In this document: one piece after another, positions 17,708 to 26,907 of the stretch | Numbering within the stretch: position 1 is the stretch's first letter | How the letters are laid out: each line of letters opens with the position of its first letter | NCBI GenBank assembly: GCA_002341165.1 | Contig: DDNL01000049.1 | Span: 1 to 61,610, forward strand | Length of the DNA: 61,610 nucleotides | From: Shewanellaceae bacterium UBA2521 | GTDB lineage: Bacteria > Pseudomonadota > Gammaproteobacteria > Enterobacterales > Shewanellaceae | Reading direction: 5' to 3' | Made by a program: the position numbers and the translations under genes | The notes under the pieces: model-generated | Databases searched by the model: none | What the model was told of the DNA's origin: nothing | What the model saw: the letters and a program-made list of their open reading frames with translations, nothing else

Positions 17708-18166
17708 TTACTGAATAACAAAACCTGTAAAGAGCACCTGGGTAATCACTTTATCACCCATCACTTTCTTCATCACACTTTGCGTCGCGCGCAATGAGTT
17801 CGAATTCAACTCCTGGCGACCTGCCTGCGTCAATAAGTCTTTATATTCTGCTGAAGAAAACTCATTAAGCAGAGCATTCTCAAGCAAAGGAATATTGTTC
17901 AATGCGATTCTCTCGCTCTCTGCACCTCTGACCACAAGCTGAACACTGATTTGCACTGTTCTCACACGATCGCCATCGTTTAAATTGAAAATGAAGGCTT
18001 TAGGCATAGGTACATAAAAGGCATTCCCCACATCAACTTTAGGAGCCTCTTCTTCTTCAACCACTTCTTCTTGAATAAAGTAGCCTTGAGAATCCAAAAT
18101 AAAAAACACGGCCACAACAAGTAAAAGTAAGCCGGCCACACCACCTATCACTATTTTCATATTCAT
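17708..18166 (-). CDS. fliL: Flagellar basal body-associated protein FliL
   Basis: 152 aa. There is one N-terminal membrane helix (about 5-24), an acidic Glu/Val linker, and a periplasmic domain with KAFIFNLNDGDRVRTVQISV and a conserved C-terminal VLFTGFVIQ. FliL associates with the stator units and supports torque, especially in polar motors. It is the first gene after fliK in the fliL-M-N-O-P-Q-R-flhB order. Confidence 0.93.
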   Translation of the reverse strand: MNMKIVIGGVAGLLLLVVAVFFILDSQGYFIQEEVVEEEEAPKVDVGNAFYVPMPKAFIFNLNDGDRVRTVQISVQLVVRGAESERIALNNIPLLENALLNEFSSAEYKDLLTQAGRQELNSNSLRATQSVMKKVMGDKVITQVLFTGFVIQ

Positions 18167-18190
18167 ATAATTGATTCTCTTCTCTTTAAG

Positions 18191-20545
18191 TTATGCATAA
18201 TAATCAACAAGTCTACGCTCATGATAGGCTCGTAGCTGTCCCATTTGCTCCATCTCTTCAGATTCTTGTCCCGCATAATGTCCGTATCTTTTAGAAGGTT
18301 GGCGTTGTTGTTGATCTTGCTGTTGTTGACTCACTTGACCATCAGTTAAAGAAAAACCTTGCTGATGTAATAAGTCTCTTAGTCTAGCCAAAGACTGCTC
18401 CAATAAGTCTCGAGTCTGAACTTGATTCACTTGAAACTGTACTTGCGTTTGCTCACCTTGCATTTGAATACGAATATGAATCAAGCCTAATTCAGGCGGA
18501 TCAAGTTGTAAGTCTGCCGAAGTCACACCTCTGTCTGTCATCATCATAATCTGATGACGCATCATAGGTGCAAACTTATCATGCAATGCTTGCATCATAT
18601 CCGAACGAGAAGCTAATTGAGTATGAGGTGACTGTTGTGCTTGAGCATGCCCTTGCATACGTAACTTCATCATATAGTGTGCTGTTTTCTCTTGGCTATA
18701 CACACTCGACTGAACCGGCGTGCTTGACTCAGCTTGTACACGTTCTGCCACGATATGCTCTGAAGTCTGTAACTTGTCATAGTTCTGATCTAACTGCTTG
18801 TATTGAGCAAGCAGCTTCGCAGGTATGTTTGATTTTAATTGATTTAAAGTGACCTGCTTGTCTTGTTGTAAGATCTGCTGAGTTTCTTCTTTCTTGAGTA
18901 CAGATTGCATTAAATCTATCTCAGAATCTGAATCCATGATTTGAGGCATCTCAGTAGATCGTGTTATATCAAACTGTTGCTGAAATAAATCTATATTCTT
19001 TTTACTCTGTGGCTTGGCCTGTAAATCAAGTGTGTAAACCGCTTCTGTATTAGATTTTTTCTGACTAGCCAACTCAAGATGTTCAGCTTCCAATGATAAC
19101 TCGATATGCACATCATCGAGTAAAGGCATGACCATCTGCTGTGTCGTCTCACTTTGTATGACTTTCTCTTCAGTCGTTACAGCCTCTTGATCTATGATCT
19201 CTTCAGATGATTTAGCTTCATACTGGCGCGTTAAATTTACTTGTTCTGGAACCTGCTGTATTTGTCCTTTTACATCGAGATCCACAGCATCATCTTTAAT
19301 CGATGCTGAAACACCTTTCACTTGTTCTGTGCGCACGACCTCTGAGTCAAGCAACGTAGAAGTTAATTCTTGCTCTACGTGCTCTTGCTGATTGTGTGCA
19401 ATAGGTGCGCTTGAATCTGAGCTCTTTTTCTGCTCAGGCTCCACGTCTTGCTCAGCATGCAACTTAGGACTCAATTCAAGATGCTGTTTGACTAAAGTCT
19501 CCTCTTCTTGCTCGACTTTTGTTTTATTTTCAAGTTCTTGTTGTAAGGCAGAAGTCAGAAGGTCTTCAACAGGCATATCTGTAGGTTGAAGCTCAAAAGC
19601 TTCAGATTCAGCATGTTCTTGCACTATGGCCAGATCGGGTGAACGCTCTGCTTGGACGAGTAAGAGATCTTCTGTTTGCATCGCTGGCTGAGGTAGTTCA
19701 ATTTCAACAGCTTGTTGTTCTAATAGATGTTGTGCTAGATTTAAATCCTTTGATACGTCATCATCCATCGTGGTCGTAGTAAGCTGCAATACACTGTCTC
19801 GGTGTTCAGAAATTATCTCCGATGACATAGACGTTCTGAGTAAAGCATCGAGTAAATTTTCATCTACATTTTGCTGACCTTGATCAGCAATATTCTGTGC
19901 TGCTAAAGCCTCATCTTCTAAAGTGTCTACTTCCTCAACGACTCTATCTTGATCTGATACAGTTATCTGCTCTTGATCCATCTCTTCTCTTACCTCTTGT
20001 TCTGAAGAGGTACGATGTTGCTTGTGAGCAAGCGATGGCGCAGCTTGGTAGTCCTGCTTAGAAGAGAGCCTGTCTTGATCGCGCTTATCTTGCACAACCG
20101 ATGTATCATCAGACGCTTTCGAGGTCTTGACTGTACTCTTTTGATCAGTAATAGATTCATCTTTATTTTTAGAGGTACGCTCGATAGGTTTCGGGCTCTG
20201 ATCATCTTTAGACCTACGCGCAGCCTGTTCTACAGGTTGCTCAAATGCGGCTTTTTTCTCTATATCAACTTGATGAGATTCGTTTCTCGTTTGTTGTCGA
20301 TTCTGCAGAGCCGATGAAGGAGGTTCAGGTACTTGAGGTACATCAGGTTTTTTTGATAGTTGAGCTGACGGCGCAGAAGACTTGTTCTGCTCCTGTAATA
20401 GCGTTTTATGTTGTGCAGCTAAAACAGTCAAAAAATCACCCTGATTTTCAGAAGACACAGTTGCGCCACTCCATTTCGAAACCTTATGGTGTGAACTCAA
20501 AGCAGACGATAATGAATCGCCTAATGTTGGTTTTATGGACTGCAT
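18191..20545 (-). CDS. fliK: Flagellar hook-length control protein FliK
   Basis: 784 aa, unusually long for FliK (commonly about 400-500). Residues 1 to about 600 are low-complexity and rich in Gln, Glu, Ser and Asp. The C-terminal Flg_hook domain is clear: LQLDPPELGLIHIRIQMQ followed by LLEQSLARLRDLLHQQG and a poly-Gln segment. FliK measures hook length and triggers the FlhB switch. A near-perfect sigma-54 promoter precedes the gene at 20629-20644. The assignment rests on the C-terminal domain and on its position between fliJ and fliL. Confidence 0.9.
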   Translation of the reverse strand: MQSIKPTLGDSLSSALSSHHKVSKWSGATVSSENQGDFLTVLAAQHKTLLQEQNKSSAPSAQLSKKPDVPQVPEPPSSALQNRQQTRNESHQVDIEKKAAFEQPVEQAARRSKDDQSPKPIERTSKNKDESITDQKSTVKTSKASDDTSVVQDKRDQDRLSSKQDYQAAPSLAHKQHRTSSEQEVREEMDQEQITVSDQDRVVEEVDTLEDEALAAQNIADQGQQNVDENLLDALLRTSMSSEIISEHRDSVLQLTTTTMDDDVSKDLNLAQHLLEQQAVEIELPQPAMQTEDLLLVQAERSPDLAIVQEHAESEAFELQPTDMPVEDLLTSALQQELENKTKVEQEEETLVKQHLELSPKLHAEQDVEPEQKKSSDSSAPIAHNQQEHVEQELTSTLLDSEVVRTEQVKGVSASIKDDAVDLDVKGQIQQVPEQVNLTRQYEAKSSEEIIDQEAVTTEEKVIQSETTQQMVMPLLDDVHIELSLEAEHLELASQKKSNTEAVYTLDLQAKPQSKKNIDLFQQQFDITRSTEMPQIMDSDSEIDLMQSVLKKEETQQILQQDKQVTLNQLKSNIPAKLLAQYKQLDQNYDKLQTSEHIVAERVQAESSTPVQSSVYSQEKTAHYMMKLRMQGHAQAQQSPHTQLASRSDMMQALHDKFAPMMRHQIMMMTDRGVTSADLQLDPPELGLIHIRIQMQGEQTQVQFQVNQVQTRDLLEQSLARLRDLLHQQGFSLTDGQVSQQQQDQQQRQPSKRYGHYAGQESEEMEQMGQLRAYHERRLVDYYA

Positions 20546-20628
20546 AACTACCTCATAAACAACACCAACAGGTATACACCTTTGAGCTTCCTGATGCCAA
20601 GTGTATAACTTATAACTAAGATTTATAG

Positions 20629-20644
20629 AGCAAAGAACGTGCCA
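20629..20644 (-). promoter_or_regulatory. Sigma-54 promoter for fliK and downstream genes
   Basis: Minus-strand reading TGGCACG-TTCT-TTGCT is an exact match to the -24/-12 consensus. It abuts the fliJ stop codon (20646-20648) and would start transcription near 20617, about 70 nt before fliK. It divides the fli cluster into fliE-J and fliK-flhB units. Confidence 0.85.
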
Positions 20645-20645
20645 G

Positions 20646-21101
20646 TCATCGCTTTTTTGATCTGCGGCTTTGGTACTGTAATGTTACAAACTCATCTTGT
20701 AACGTTTGCTCATAGTGCTCATCTTGCAAAAACTGTGCATCTCTTTGTTTGTCTGCCAACATTTCAAAAGCTTTACACTTTTGATGCAAAGCTTGCCAAA
20801 TATCTAGAGCCTGCTTCAGGTGCTGTTCCACTTGAGGCATAGCATCCTGTTGTTTTACAATGGCTTGATCGATCTGATGAAGAAATTGATGATAGCTTTG
20901 ATAATGTCCCACATTCAAAGTACCACCTCGTTGTTGCTTCTGATTGAACTCATCCATGTACTCTTTACGATAGTGATACAAGGCTTCGAGCTGTTGCTTG
21001 TGTTGACTAACAAATAAACGTGCTTGCTTCACTTGAAGTAGAGCTTTCTCTTCTCTTTCTTTGGCTAAATCATAGAGTTGCTCTATCTGTTCTGGTGTCA
21101 C
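20646..21101 (-). CDS. fliJ: Flagellar export chaperone FliJ
   Basis: 151 aa, almost entirely charged, Gln-rich coiled coil as expected for FliJ, the central stalk of the FliI ATPase ring. It starts at a GTG overlapping the fliI stop (GTGA), so it is translationally coupled. Primary-sequence conservation in this family is weak; the call rests on coiled-coil character, size and position after fliI. Confidence 0.88.
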   Translation of the reverse strand: MTPEQIEQLYDLAKEREEKALLQVKQARLFVSQHKQQLEALYHYRKEYMDEFNQKQQRGGTLNVGHYQSYHQFLHQIDQAIVKQQDAMPQVEQHLKQALDIWQALHQKCKAFEMLADKQRDAQFLQDEHYEQTLQDEFVTLQYQSRRSKKR

Positions 21102-22444
21102 TGTGGTCTACCTAAGCGGCACTTTTTCGCCAAGACTTCTAATGCCTCATGACTTTCTTCTATATTAAACACATCATCCATACTTTGCTGTAAGTACTCA
21201 TTGACAAAAGGAAACATTTTTATAGCATGATCAACACGTGGATCGCTCCCCGCTACATAAGCACCGATACTGATCAGGTCACGATTTTTTTCATATAAAG
21301 CTCTTGAAGTTCTGACATCTCGTACAAACCTTTGATGCTTAGCAGAGGTGACCATGGGCAACAAACGAGAGATAGAAGCTTCTAAGTCTATAGCAGGATA
21401 ATGTCCCGACTCAGCTAGATCACGATTTAAGTAAATATGACCATCTAAAATAGCACGCGCTGCATCGGCAATCGGATCCAGACGTACATCGCCTTCAATC
21501 AATACGGTATAAAAAGCGGTAATGGAGCCTCGCCCTAAATCGCCCTGACCTGCGCGCTCGATCAACTTAGGAAGTTTGGCAAAGACAGAGGGAGGATAGC
21601 CTTTTGTCGCGGGTGGCTCACCTGCTGCTAAAGCCACTTCACGCTGCGCTTGAGAATAGCGCGTTAAGCTGTCCATCAAGAGGAGTACATCTTTACCTTG
21701 ATCACGAAAATATTCTGCAATCATCGTCGCTGTCTCACAAGATCGCAACCGCATCAGGGGCGATGTGTCAGCAGGAGAGGTCACCACAACAGAGCGAGCC
21801 AAACCTTTTTTACCTAAACTCTCTTCAATAAACTCTTTTACTTCTCGACCCCGTTCTCCCACAAGGCACACTACAACGACATCAGCTTCTGTGCCTCGTG
21901 TCATCATGCCAAGCAATACACTTTTACCGACTCCAGACTGGGCAAACAAGCCCATACGTTGACCTTTACCTATGGTAAGTAAACTATTGATAGCACGCAC
22001 ACCTACATCTAAAGGCTCTTCAATTTTCTGGCGTGTTAAAGGGTTGAGAATCACTTGAGTACGCACCATAGACTCGGTGGCTTTGAGTACACCTTTGCCA
22101 TCTAAAGGCAAACCATTACCATCTAAAACACGTCCTAAAACTCCTTTACCTACATAAATCTGTTGCTGTTGCTTGGAAGGGCGCACTCTAGCACCTGGCA
22201 AAACACCATAAATATCTTCTATAGGCATAAGATAGAGCACATCATCGTCAAAACCTATCACTTCAGCGCTGTACCAACCTTGAGCTGTTTCTACTTCGCA
22301 TAAACTACCAAGCGGTGATGCGCAGCCTTTGGCTTCAAAAGTCAATCCAACAACGCGAATCAGTTGTCCTGAAGCTTCAGTTTTTACATTGCTTGAGCTT
22401 TCTATCAGCCGATCAAGAGTTTCATTGAGCTGCTTGAGTTTCAT
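21098..22444 (-). CDS. fliI: Flagellum-specific export ATPase FliI
   Basis: 448 aa, F1-beta-like ATPase. It shows Walker A GLFAQSGVGKSVLLGMM (about 162-178), GERGREVKEF, Walker B VLLLMDSLTRYSQAQRE, and the C-terminal signature YLNRDLAESGHYPAIDLEAS. It powers the unfolding and docking of export substrates with FliH and FliJ at the gate. It follows fliH by 3 bp. Confidence 0.97.
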   Translation of the reverse strand: MKLKQLNETLDRLIESSSNVKTEASGQLIRVVGLTFEAKGCASPLGSLCEVETAQGWYSAEVIGFDDDVLYLMPIEDIYGVLPGARVRPSKQQQQIYVGKGVLGRVLDGNGLPLDGKGVLKATESMVRTQVILNPLTRQKIEEPLDVGVRAINSLLTIGKGQRMGLFAQSGVGKSVLLGMMTRGTEADVVVVCLVGERGREVKEFIEESLGKKGLARSVVVTSPADTSPLMRLRSCETATMIAEYFRDQGKDVLLLMDSLTRYSQAQREVALAAGEPPATKGYPPSVFAKLPKLIERAGQGDLGRGSITAFYTVLIEGDVRLDPIADAARAILDGHIYLNRDLAESGHYPAIDLEASISRLLPMVTSAKHQRFVRDVRTSRALYEKNRDLISIGAYVAGSDPRVDHAIKMFPFVNEYLQQSMDDVFNIEESHEALEVLAKKCRLGRPQ

Positions 22445-22447
22445 ACT

Positions 22448-23419
22448 TTATTCCTGTGAAGGTTCTGTTTCATCTGATGTAGCTAACGCCTGCTCTACAT
22501 CTTGTGGCGCAGCCTCATCATCAACAGATTCTGCTAAAGCTTCAGGTAAGACTTGTTCTGGATCTGGTTCAGATGTTATGTCCTCATCTTCATGTGCATG
22601 ATAATCGCCCACTGGAGCATCTTTTAAATTTTCTAGATCTTCAAAAACCTTTTGAATACGCTTTTCCAGCGTTAAATCAATATGAGAATAATCCGTTTCA
22701 ATACGTAACTCACCTCGCGTTAAGCTCGTATCTGACTCAAGAAGCCATTGACGCTCTTCGCGCTCATGCGCATCATATAAACGCTCAACCAACTCAATAT
22801 CTTCTGGGTTCAAATATAATTTAATCTTATGATGGTTAGCGGGTAAAGCTTCAATCCCTAAACGAATTGCAGATAAAATATGTTCTGGGTGAGCTTTCAA
22901 CTCATTCATAATGACACTTTTAGACAAGAGAGACACCAACTGCAAAAGCTGATTTTCGGTTTCTGCATTGATATTGTGCAAAGGCTCTTTTATTTGATGC
23001 ATCAATTGTTCAAATTGCGATAGAAAAGCATCAGCTTTCACTAAACCTTCTGCTATTCCCTGTTCAAGCCCTGTTTTCAAACCTTCTTCACGTCCTTGCT
23101 CTTGCCCCGCTTGCGTACCTTCTTGAAGTCCTTTATTGAATCCTTCTTGCTGACCTTCTTTAAACCCCTCTTGATAAGCTTCTCGCCTTATTGCTTCTAT
23201 TTCTTCAAGCGTTGGAGGTACAGGCTCTTCATCTACGATATACTCTTGCGGCTCAAAATTATGATTGAATGCATTATTTAAAATCAACGCATCATTTTCT
23301 GTCATACGAGGTACTTTCCAAGTTTCTAAACCTACCAAACGGTCACCGGCCATAGGTTGACCTAATGCAAAGTTTTGGTTGTCTTCATCAAGTTCCTTGA
23401 ACTCTTTCTCTTTACTCAT
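22448..23419 (-). CDS. fliH: Flagellar export regulator FliH
   Basis: 323 aa. Residues 85-125 form the family's repeated GxxxG helix, for example GFKEGQQEGFNKGLQEG. A conserved C-terminal domain (about 140-260) matches the V-ATPase E/peripheral-stalk fold. FliH dimers tether and inhibit FliI. The C-terminus carries an extra acidic tail of roughly 45 residues (HAHEDEDITSEPDPEQ and onward), longer than usual. The ATG overlaps the fliG stop by one base. Confidence 0.93.
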   Translation of the reverse strand: MSKEKEFKELDEDNQNFALGQPMAGDRLVGLETWKVPRMTENDALILNNAFNHNFEPQEYIVDEEPVPPTLEEIEAIRREAYQEGFKEGQQEGFNKGLQEGTQAGQEQGREEGLKTGLEQGIAEGLVKADAFLSQFEQLMHQIKEPLHNINAETENQLLQLVSLLSKSVIMNELKAHPEHILSAIRLGIEALPANHHKIKLYLNPEDIELVERLYDAHEREERQWLLESDTSLTRGELRIETDYSHIDLTLEKRIQKVFEDLENLKDAPVGDYHAHEDEDITSEPDPEQVLPEALAESVDDEAAPQDVEQALATSDETEPSQE

Positions 23420-24483
23420 CAGACATACTCCTCACTACCTTGTTTACCAAGTGTGATTTCATCTTTATCTGCCATAGCACGAGCGATACCTACAATTTCT
23501 TTTTGAGCCGACTCTACTTCAACAAGCTTCACCGGCCCCATAGTCTCGAGGTCATCACGCATCATTTCTGCTGCACGGCCCGACATATTCCCTAAGAGTT
23601 TTTCTCTGAGCGCATCATCTGCACCTTTAAGAGCGACTTTAAGTACATCAGCGTCAATATTGCGTAGCACAACTTGCAAGCTTATATCGGGCACTTCAAT
23701 GAGATCTTCAAAAATAAACATAAGCTCTTGAATCTCGACAGCCACTTCAGGATCAACTTCTTTCAGCCACTCGGTTAATCTGGTTTCGACTGAAGAGTCC
23801 AAGAAGTTCATAATATTGGCTGCAGTTTGTAAGCCGCCGAGTTTTGTTGCCTGTGCACTGGTTTGTCCAGCGAACTGCTTCTCCATAATTTCGTTCAATT
23901 CAGCCAATGCCGATGGATGCACTTCTTCTAAATATGCAATACGCATCATTAAATCAAGCTGCACATTCTCAGGAATCAAGCTGAACACTTTAGCTGACTG
24001 CTCAGGATCAAGATAAGATAAAACAATAGTTTGAATTTGAGGGTGCTCGTTCAAAATAATAGTGGTAACTTGTCTTGCATCCATCCAACGCAAGGTATCC
24101 ATACCTTTTGCACCTTTACCTTGAGCAATTTGCTCAAGGATACTTCCAGCTTTATCAACACCTAAAGCAGCAATCAAGGCTTTTTGTAGGAAATCTTGCG
24201 AATTTAAACCAATAGAAGAATAGGTTTGAATTTGTTCAAGAAACAAACGGTATACAGCCGAAGCTTTCTCTTGTGTTACATCGACTAAATTCATCATTTC
24301 CAAGCTCACCCCTTGAACTTGACGGGGTTCGAGCGCTTTCAAAATAGTCGATGTGCCATCTTCTGTAAGACTGAGTAATAAAATAGCTGTTTTTTCAACG
24401 CCTGAGAGCAGCGATACGTCATATTCCTCAGACTCGACTTCTTCTGCTTCTTCCTTTTTATCAGCATTTTTATCATCAGCCAT
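23419..24483 (-). CDS. fliG: C-ring rotor protein FliG
   Basis: 354 aa. All three FliG domains are present. The N-terminal domain includes SGVEKTAILLLSLTEDGTS. The middle domain has the EHPQ-containing segment ILNEHPQIQTIVLSYLDPEQ. The C-terminal torque domain includes LKVALKGADDALREKLLGNM, with the charged residues that face the stator, and MSGRAAEMMRDDLETMGPV. A short acidic N-terminal extension (about 25 residues) precedes the core. Confidence 0.97.
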   Translation of the reverse strand: MADDKNADKKEEAEEVESEEYDVSLLSGVEKTAILLLSLTEDGTSTILKALEPRQVQGVSLEMMNLVDVTQEKASAVYRLFLEQIQTYSSIGLNSQDFLQKALIAALGVDKAGSILEQIAQGKGAKGMDTLRWMDARQVTTIILNEHPQIQTIVLSYLDPEQSAKVFSLIPENVQLDLMMRIAYLEEVHPSALAELNEIMEKQFAGQTSAQATKLGGLQTAANIMNFLDSSVETRLTEWLKEVDPEVAVEIQELMFIFEDLIEVPDISLQVVLRNIDADVLKVALKGADDALREKLLGNMSGRAAEMMRDDLETMGPVKLVEVESAQKEIVGIARAMADKDEITLGKQGSEEYV

Positions 24484-24503
24484 AGCTTATCCTATTCGCG
24501 TCC

Positions 24504-26396
24504 TTACTTCACTGAATCTTCTTCTAACCAAATTTTAACCACTTGAACAGCTAAATCAGGTTCATTTTCAACAAGAGATCGAATCGCCTGTAGCATTTCA
24601 TCTTCTTTCTTCATTTCTGGAACTTGTATTGAGCCATCTTCAGCATAAGAGTACTGGGCAATCCCATCTTCTAAGCCGAAGGAGTCGTTTGCAAAGTCAT
24701 CTTCCGCACCTGCAACATTTTTATCATCTTCGTCTTCATCTATGCTCATGAGACGATTAATCAGCGGTCTCAAGACAGCAAAAATAAAGGCAAGAACACA
24801 TAAGAGTGCGACACCTAGCTCCACCGCACTCCAGAAATAATCCGTTTCCCAGAAAGGCAACTGTGGGAACTTCTCAGGTATAGGCTCCATAAAGCGTACG
24901 TTCACGACTTCGAGCACATCACCTCTTGATTCAGAAAAACCAATAGCACCTTCAAGTAAACGTCGAATACTTAATAATTCAGCTTCGGTTCGCGGTATTC
25001 TTTCATAAACAACTTCAGGCTCAAAAACCACCTCTTCTGCTGAATCAGATTCAGACTCAGATTCAGCATCATCACCTTCGGCTGCAGGATCTTTCGCCGG
25101 AGCAACTTTTTTATCCTCTGGTTTAGGTTGAGCGGGCTCCTCGGGTATCACTTCTATATTTTTATAGTTCACAGCCACTGAAACACTTACACGTCTGACT
25201 ACACCAATTTGTTGGCGTGTATGGTTAATCGTGGTATCCAGCTCATAATTACGGGTTGCTTCTGAGTGACTGCTCTGAGGATGATTTTGCTTATCTCCAC
25301 CCTGACGTGCTACTTCTGGAATATTAGACTCCATAGGAGGCTGATTGGTTAAAGCACCTGGAATACCAGCAACAGCACTGCCTTTATTATGATTTTCGAC
25401 CACCATTTCGCTTCGAATAGCTGGTGTATCAGGATTATAACGTTTTGAAGTTTGTTCAACTGAAGTGAAATCCATCATCACATCAACCTGAGCAATAAAT
25501 TCCTTACGTCCGAGTACTGGAAGTAAGATACTGTCAATCTTATCCATATACTCATTTTCTTTTTGTTTAACCAGCTCAAGTTCTCGACGTGCACGAGCAG
25601 ACAGTAAATCTTGTGAGCCTGAATTTAATAAACGACCAAATTGATCCGTGACGGTAATACGCATCGGATCAAGCCCTTGAACAGCCGAGGCTACAATATC
25701 GACTACAGCATCGATCTCTTCTTGCGGCAATGTATCGGTATTTTTGAGGTTAATTACTACGGTAGCACTGGTATGTTCTTTTTCGCGAGCAAAAATATTT
25801 TGCTGTGGTAATGCTAAAATGACTTTAGCACGTTTAACGTTTTTCAGTTCTTCAATGGTCACTGCAAGATTTTGTTCTTGCTCAAACTTTAATCTTGCTG
25901 TTTCAAGCTGTTGACTGACACCAAAGCCACTGTCTTTTTTGAGATAACTCTCTCTTTTCTCACCTTTTACACTAATGCCTTCTCGAGCAAGTAGAAGGCG
26001 TATTTCTTGTAATTGATCTTCATCAACACTTAATACGTTGTGTTTGAGCTCATATTCATATTCATGTTTTTCGAGTAAATCTAAAACTGGAATCATTTCT
26101 TCCATTTCAAGTTTGACGATAGGCCGCATCTCAGGTTGGCTGAGCCAACTGATCACCATCACACTAAGAACTAAAGAAACGAACAAAACGATGATCATCG
26201 CCAATTGCTTTAAGGTATCTTGACTTTCAAAGAAACCTTTTGGCTCATCAATATAAGTGTCGACTCCTGTAAGATCAACATCAACAGTATCTTCTAAATC
26301 ACCAGACTCACCAAAATCACCGTCCAGATCAAGCTCTACAGGATCAGCTGCTTCATCTTTTGCTTCTGGTTTAGAGGCCTCTTTTTCATCAGCCAT
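24504..26396 (-). CDS. fliF: MS-ring protein FliF
   Basis: 630 aa. An acidic N-terminal extension (about 1-58) precedes the first membrane helix (about 65-86). The periplasmic ring-building motifs include ARLKFEQEQNLAVTIEEL and VKRAKVILALPQQNIFAREK. A disordered acidic Ser/Glu segment (about 435-465) precedes the second membrane helix (about 530-552). The cytoplasmic C-terminal FliG-binding tail includes LVENEPDLAVQVVKIWLEED. It nucleates the basal body. It follows fliE and precedes fliG. Confidence 0.97.
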   Translation of the reverse strand: MADEKEASKPEAKDEAADPVELDLDGDFGESGDLEDTVDVDLTGVDTYIDEPKGFFESQDTLKQLAMIIVLFVSLVLSVMVISWLSQPEMRPIVKLEMEEMIPVLDLLEKHEYEYELKHNVLSVDEDQLQEIRLLLAREGISVKGEKRESYLKKDSGFGVSQQLETARLKFEQEQNLAVTIEELKNVKRAKVILALPQQNIFAREKEHTSATVVINLKNTDTLPQEEIDAVVDIVASAVQGLDPMRITVTDQFGRLLNSGSQDLLSARARRELELVKQKENEYMDKIDSILLPVLGRKEFIAQVDVMMDFTSVEQTSKRYNPDTPAIRSEMVVENHNKGSAVAGIPGALTNQPPMESNIPEVARQGGDKQNHPQSSHSEATRNYELDTTINHTRQQIGVVRRVSVSVAVNYKNIEVIPEEPAQPKPEDKKVAPAKDPAAEGDDAESESESDSAEEVVFEPEVVYERIPRTEAELLSIRRLLEGAIGFSESRGDVLEVVNVRFMEPIPEKFPQLPFWETDYFWSAVELGVALLCVLAFIFAVLRPLINRLMSIDEDEDDKNVAGAEDDFANDSFGLEDGIAQYSYAEDGSIQVPEMKKEDEMLQAIRSLVENEPDLAVQVVKIWLEEDSVK

Positions 26397-26422
26397 TTAG
26401 CATCCTTCATCCTGAATGAATT

Positions 26423-26749
26423 TTAAATGGGCATACTCATAATACTTTTATATGCTTCAACAAATTTATTGCGCACTTCCATGGTTGCCGAAAAAGCCAC
26501 GCTTGCTTTTTCTCGAGCAATCACAGTATCGGATAAAGTCACTTTGCTGTCACCCATATCCAGTCTTGTTGATAAATCCGAAGAAGTGGCTTGCAACTTT
26601 CTGACATGCCCGATAGCCTGAGAAAGTAGTGAAGTAAAATCCATTCCTGTCGCATTTTTCACAGGGTTAGATCGAACAGAGTTAAATGGAGAAATCCCGG
26701 ATAAATGAGATTTCATCTCTTGTATTAATTCATTTTTAAATAATTCCAT
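26423..26749 (-). CDS. fliE: Flagellar hook-basal body protein FliE
   Basis: 108 aa, typical length. Features are the central segment DFTSLLSQAIGHVRKLQ and the conserved C-terminus VSFSATMEVRNK-like (here VAFSATMEVRNKFVEAYKSI) ending MSMPI. FliE joins the MS ring to the rod and is the first exported rod component. GGAG precedes the ATG. It is the first gene of a sigma-54 transcription unit. Confidence 0.95.
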   Translation of the reverse strand: MELFKNELIQEMKSHLSGISPFNSVRSNPVKNATGMDFTSLLSQAIGHVRKLQATSSDLSTRLDMGDSKVTLSDTVIAREKASVAFSATMEVRNKFVEAYKSIMSMPI

Positions 26750-26823
26750 GATGTTCTCCGTAGATCAGAGCACGAATAATAAGCCATATATTTGACGGTA
26801 TGCGCCAACCCTTCCTCATAACC

Positions 26824-26839
26824 TGCAATTTTCTTGCCA
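26824..26839 (-). promoter_or_regulatory. Sigma-54 promoter for fliE-F-G-H-I-J
   Basis: Minus-strand reading TGGCAAG-AAAA-TTGCA matches the -24/-12 consensus with one change. A start near 26812 leaves a leader of about 63 nt before fliE. It is probably driven by FleR or FleQ, as in other polar flagellates. Confidence 0.82.
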
Positions 26840-26850
26840 AATTCATCTCA

Positions 26851-26881
26851 AAAAAAAATAGAAGCCTTCAAGCTTCTATTT
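26851..26881 (-). terminator. Rho-independent terminator after fleR
   Basis: A 10-bp stem (AAATAGAAGC with GCTTCTATTT) and 6-nt loop are followed on the minus strand by a run of T residues. It lies 27 bp after the fleR stop and just upstream of the fliE promoter, insulating the two units. Confidence 0.8.
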
Positions 26882-26907
26882 CTGAGTAAAAACACGGGCT
26901 CTATTTT

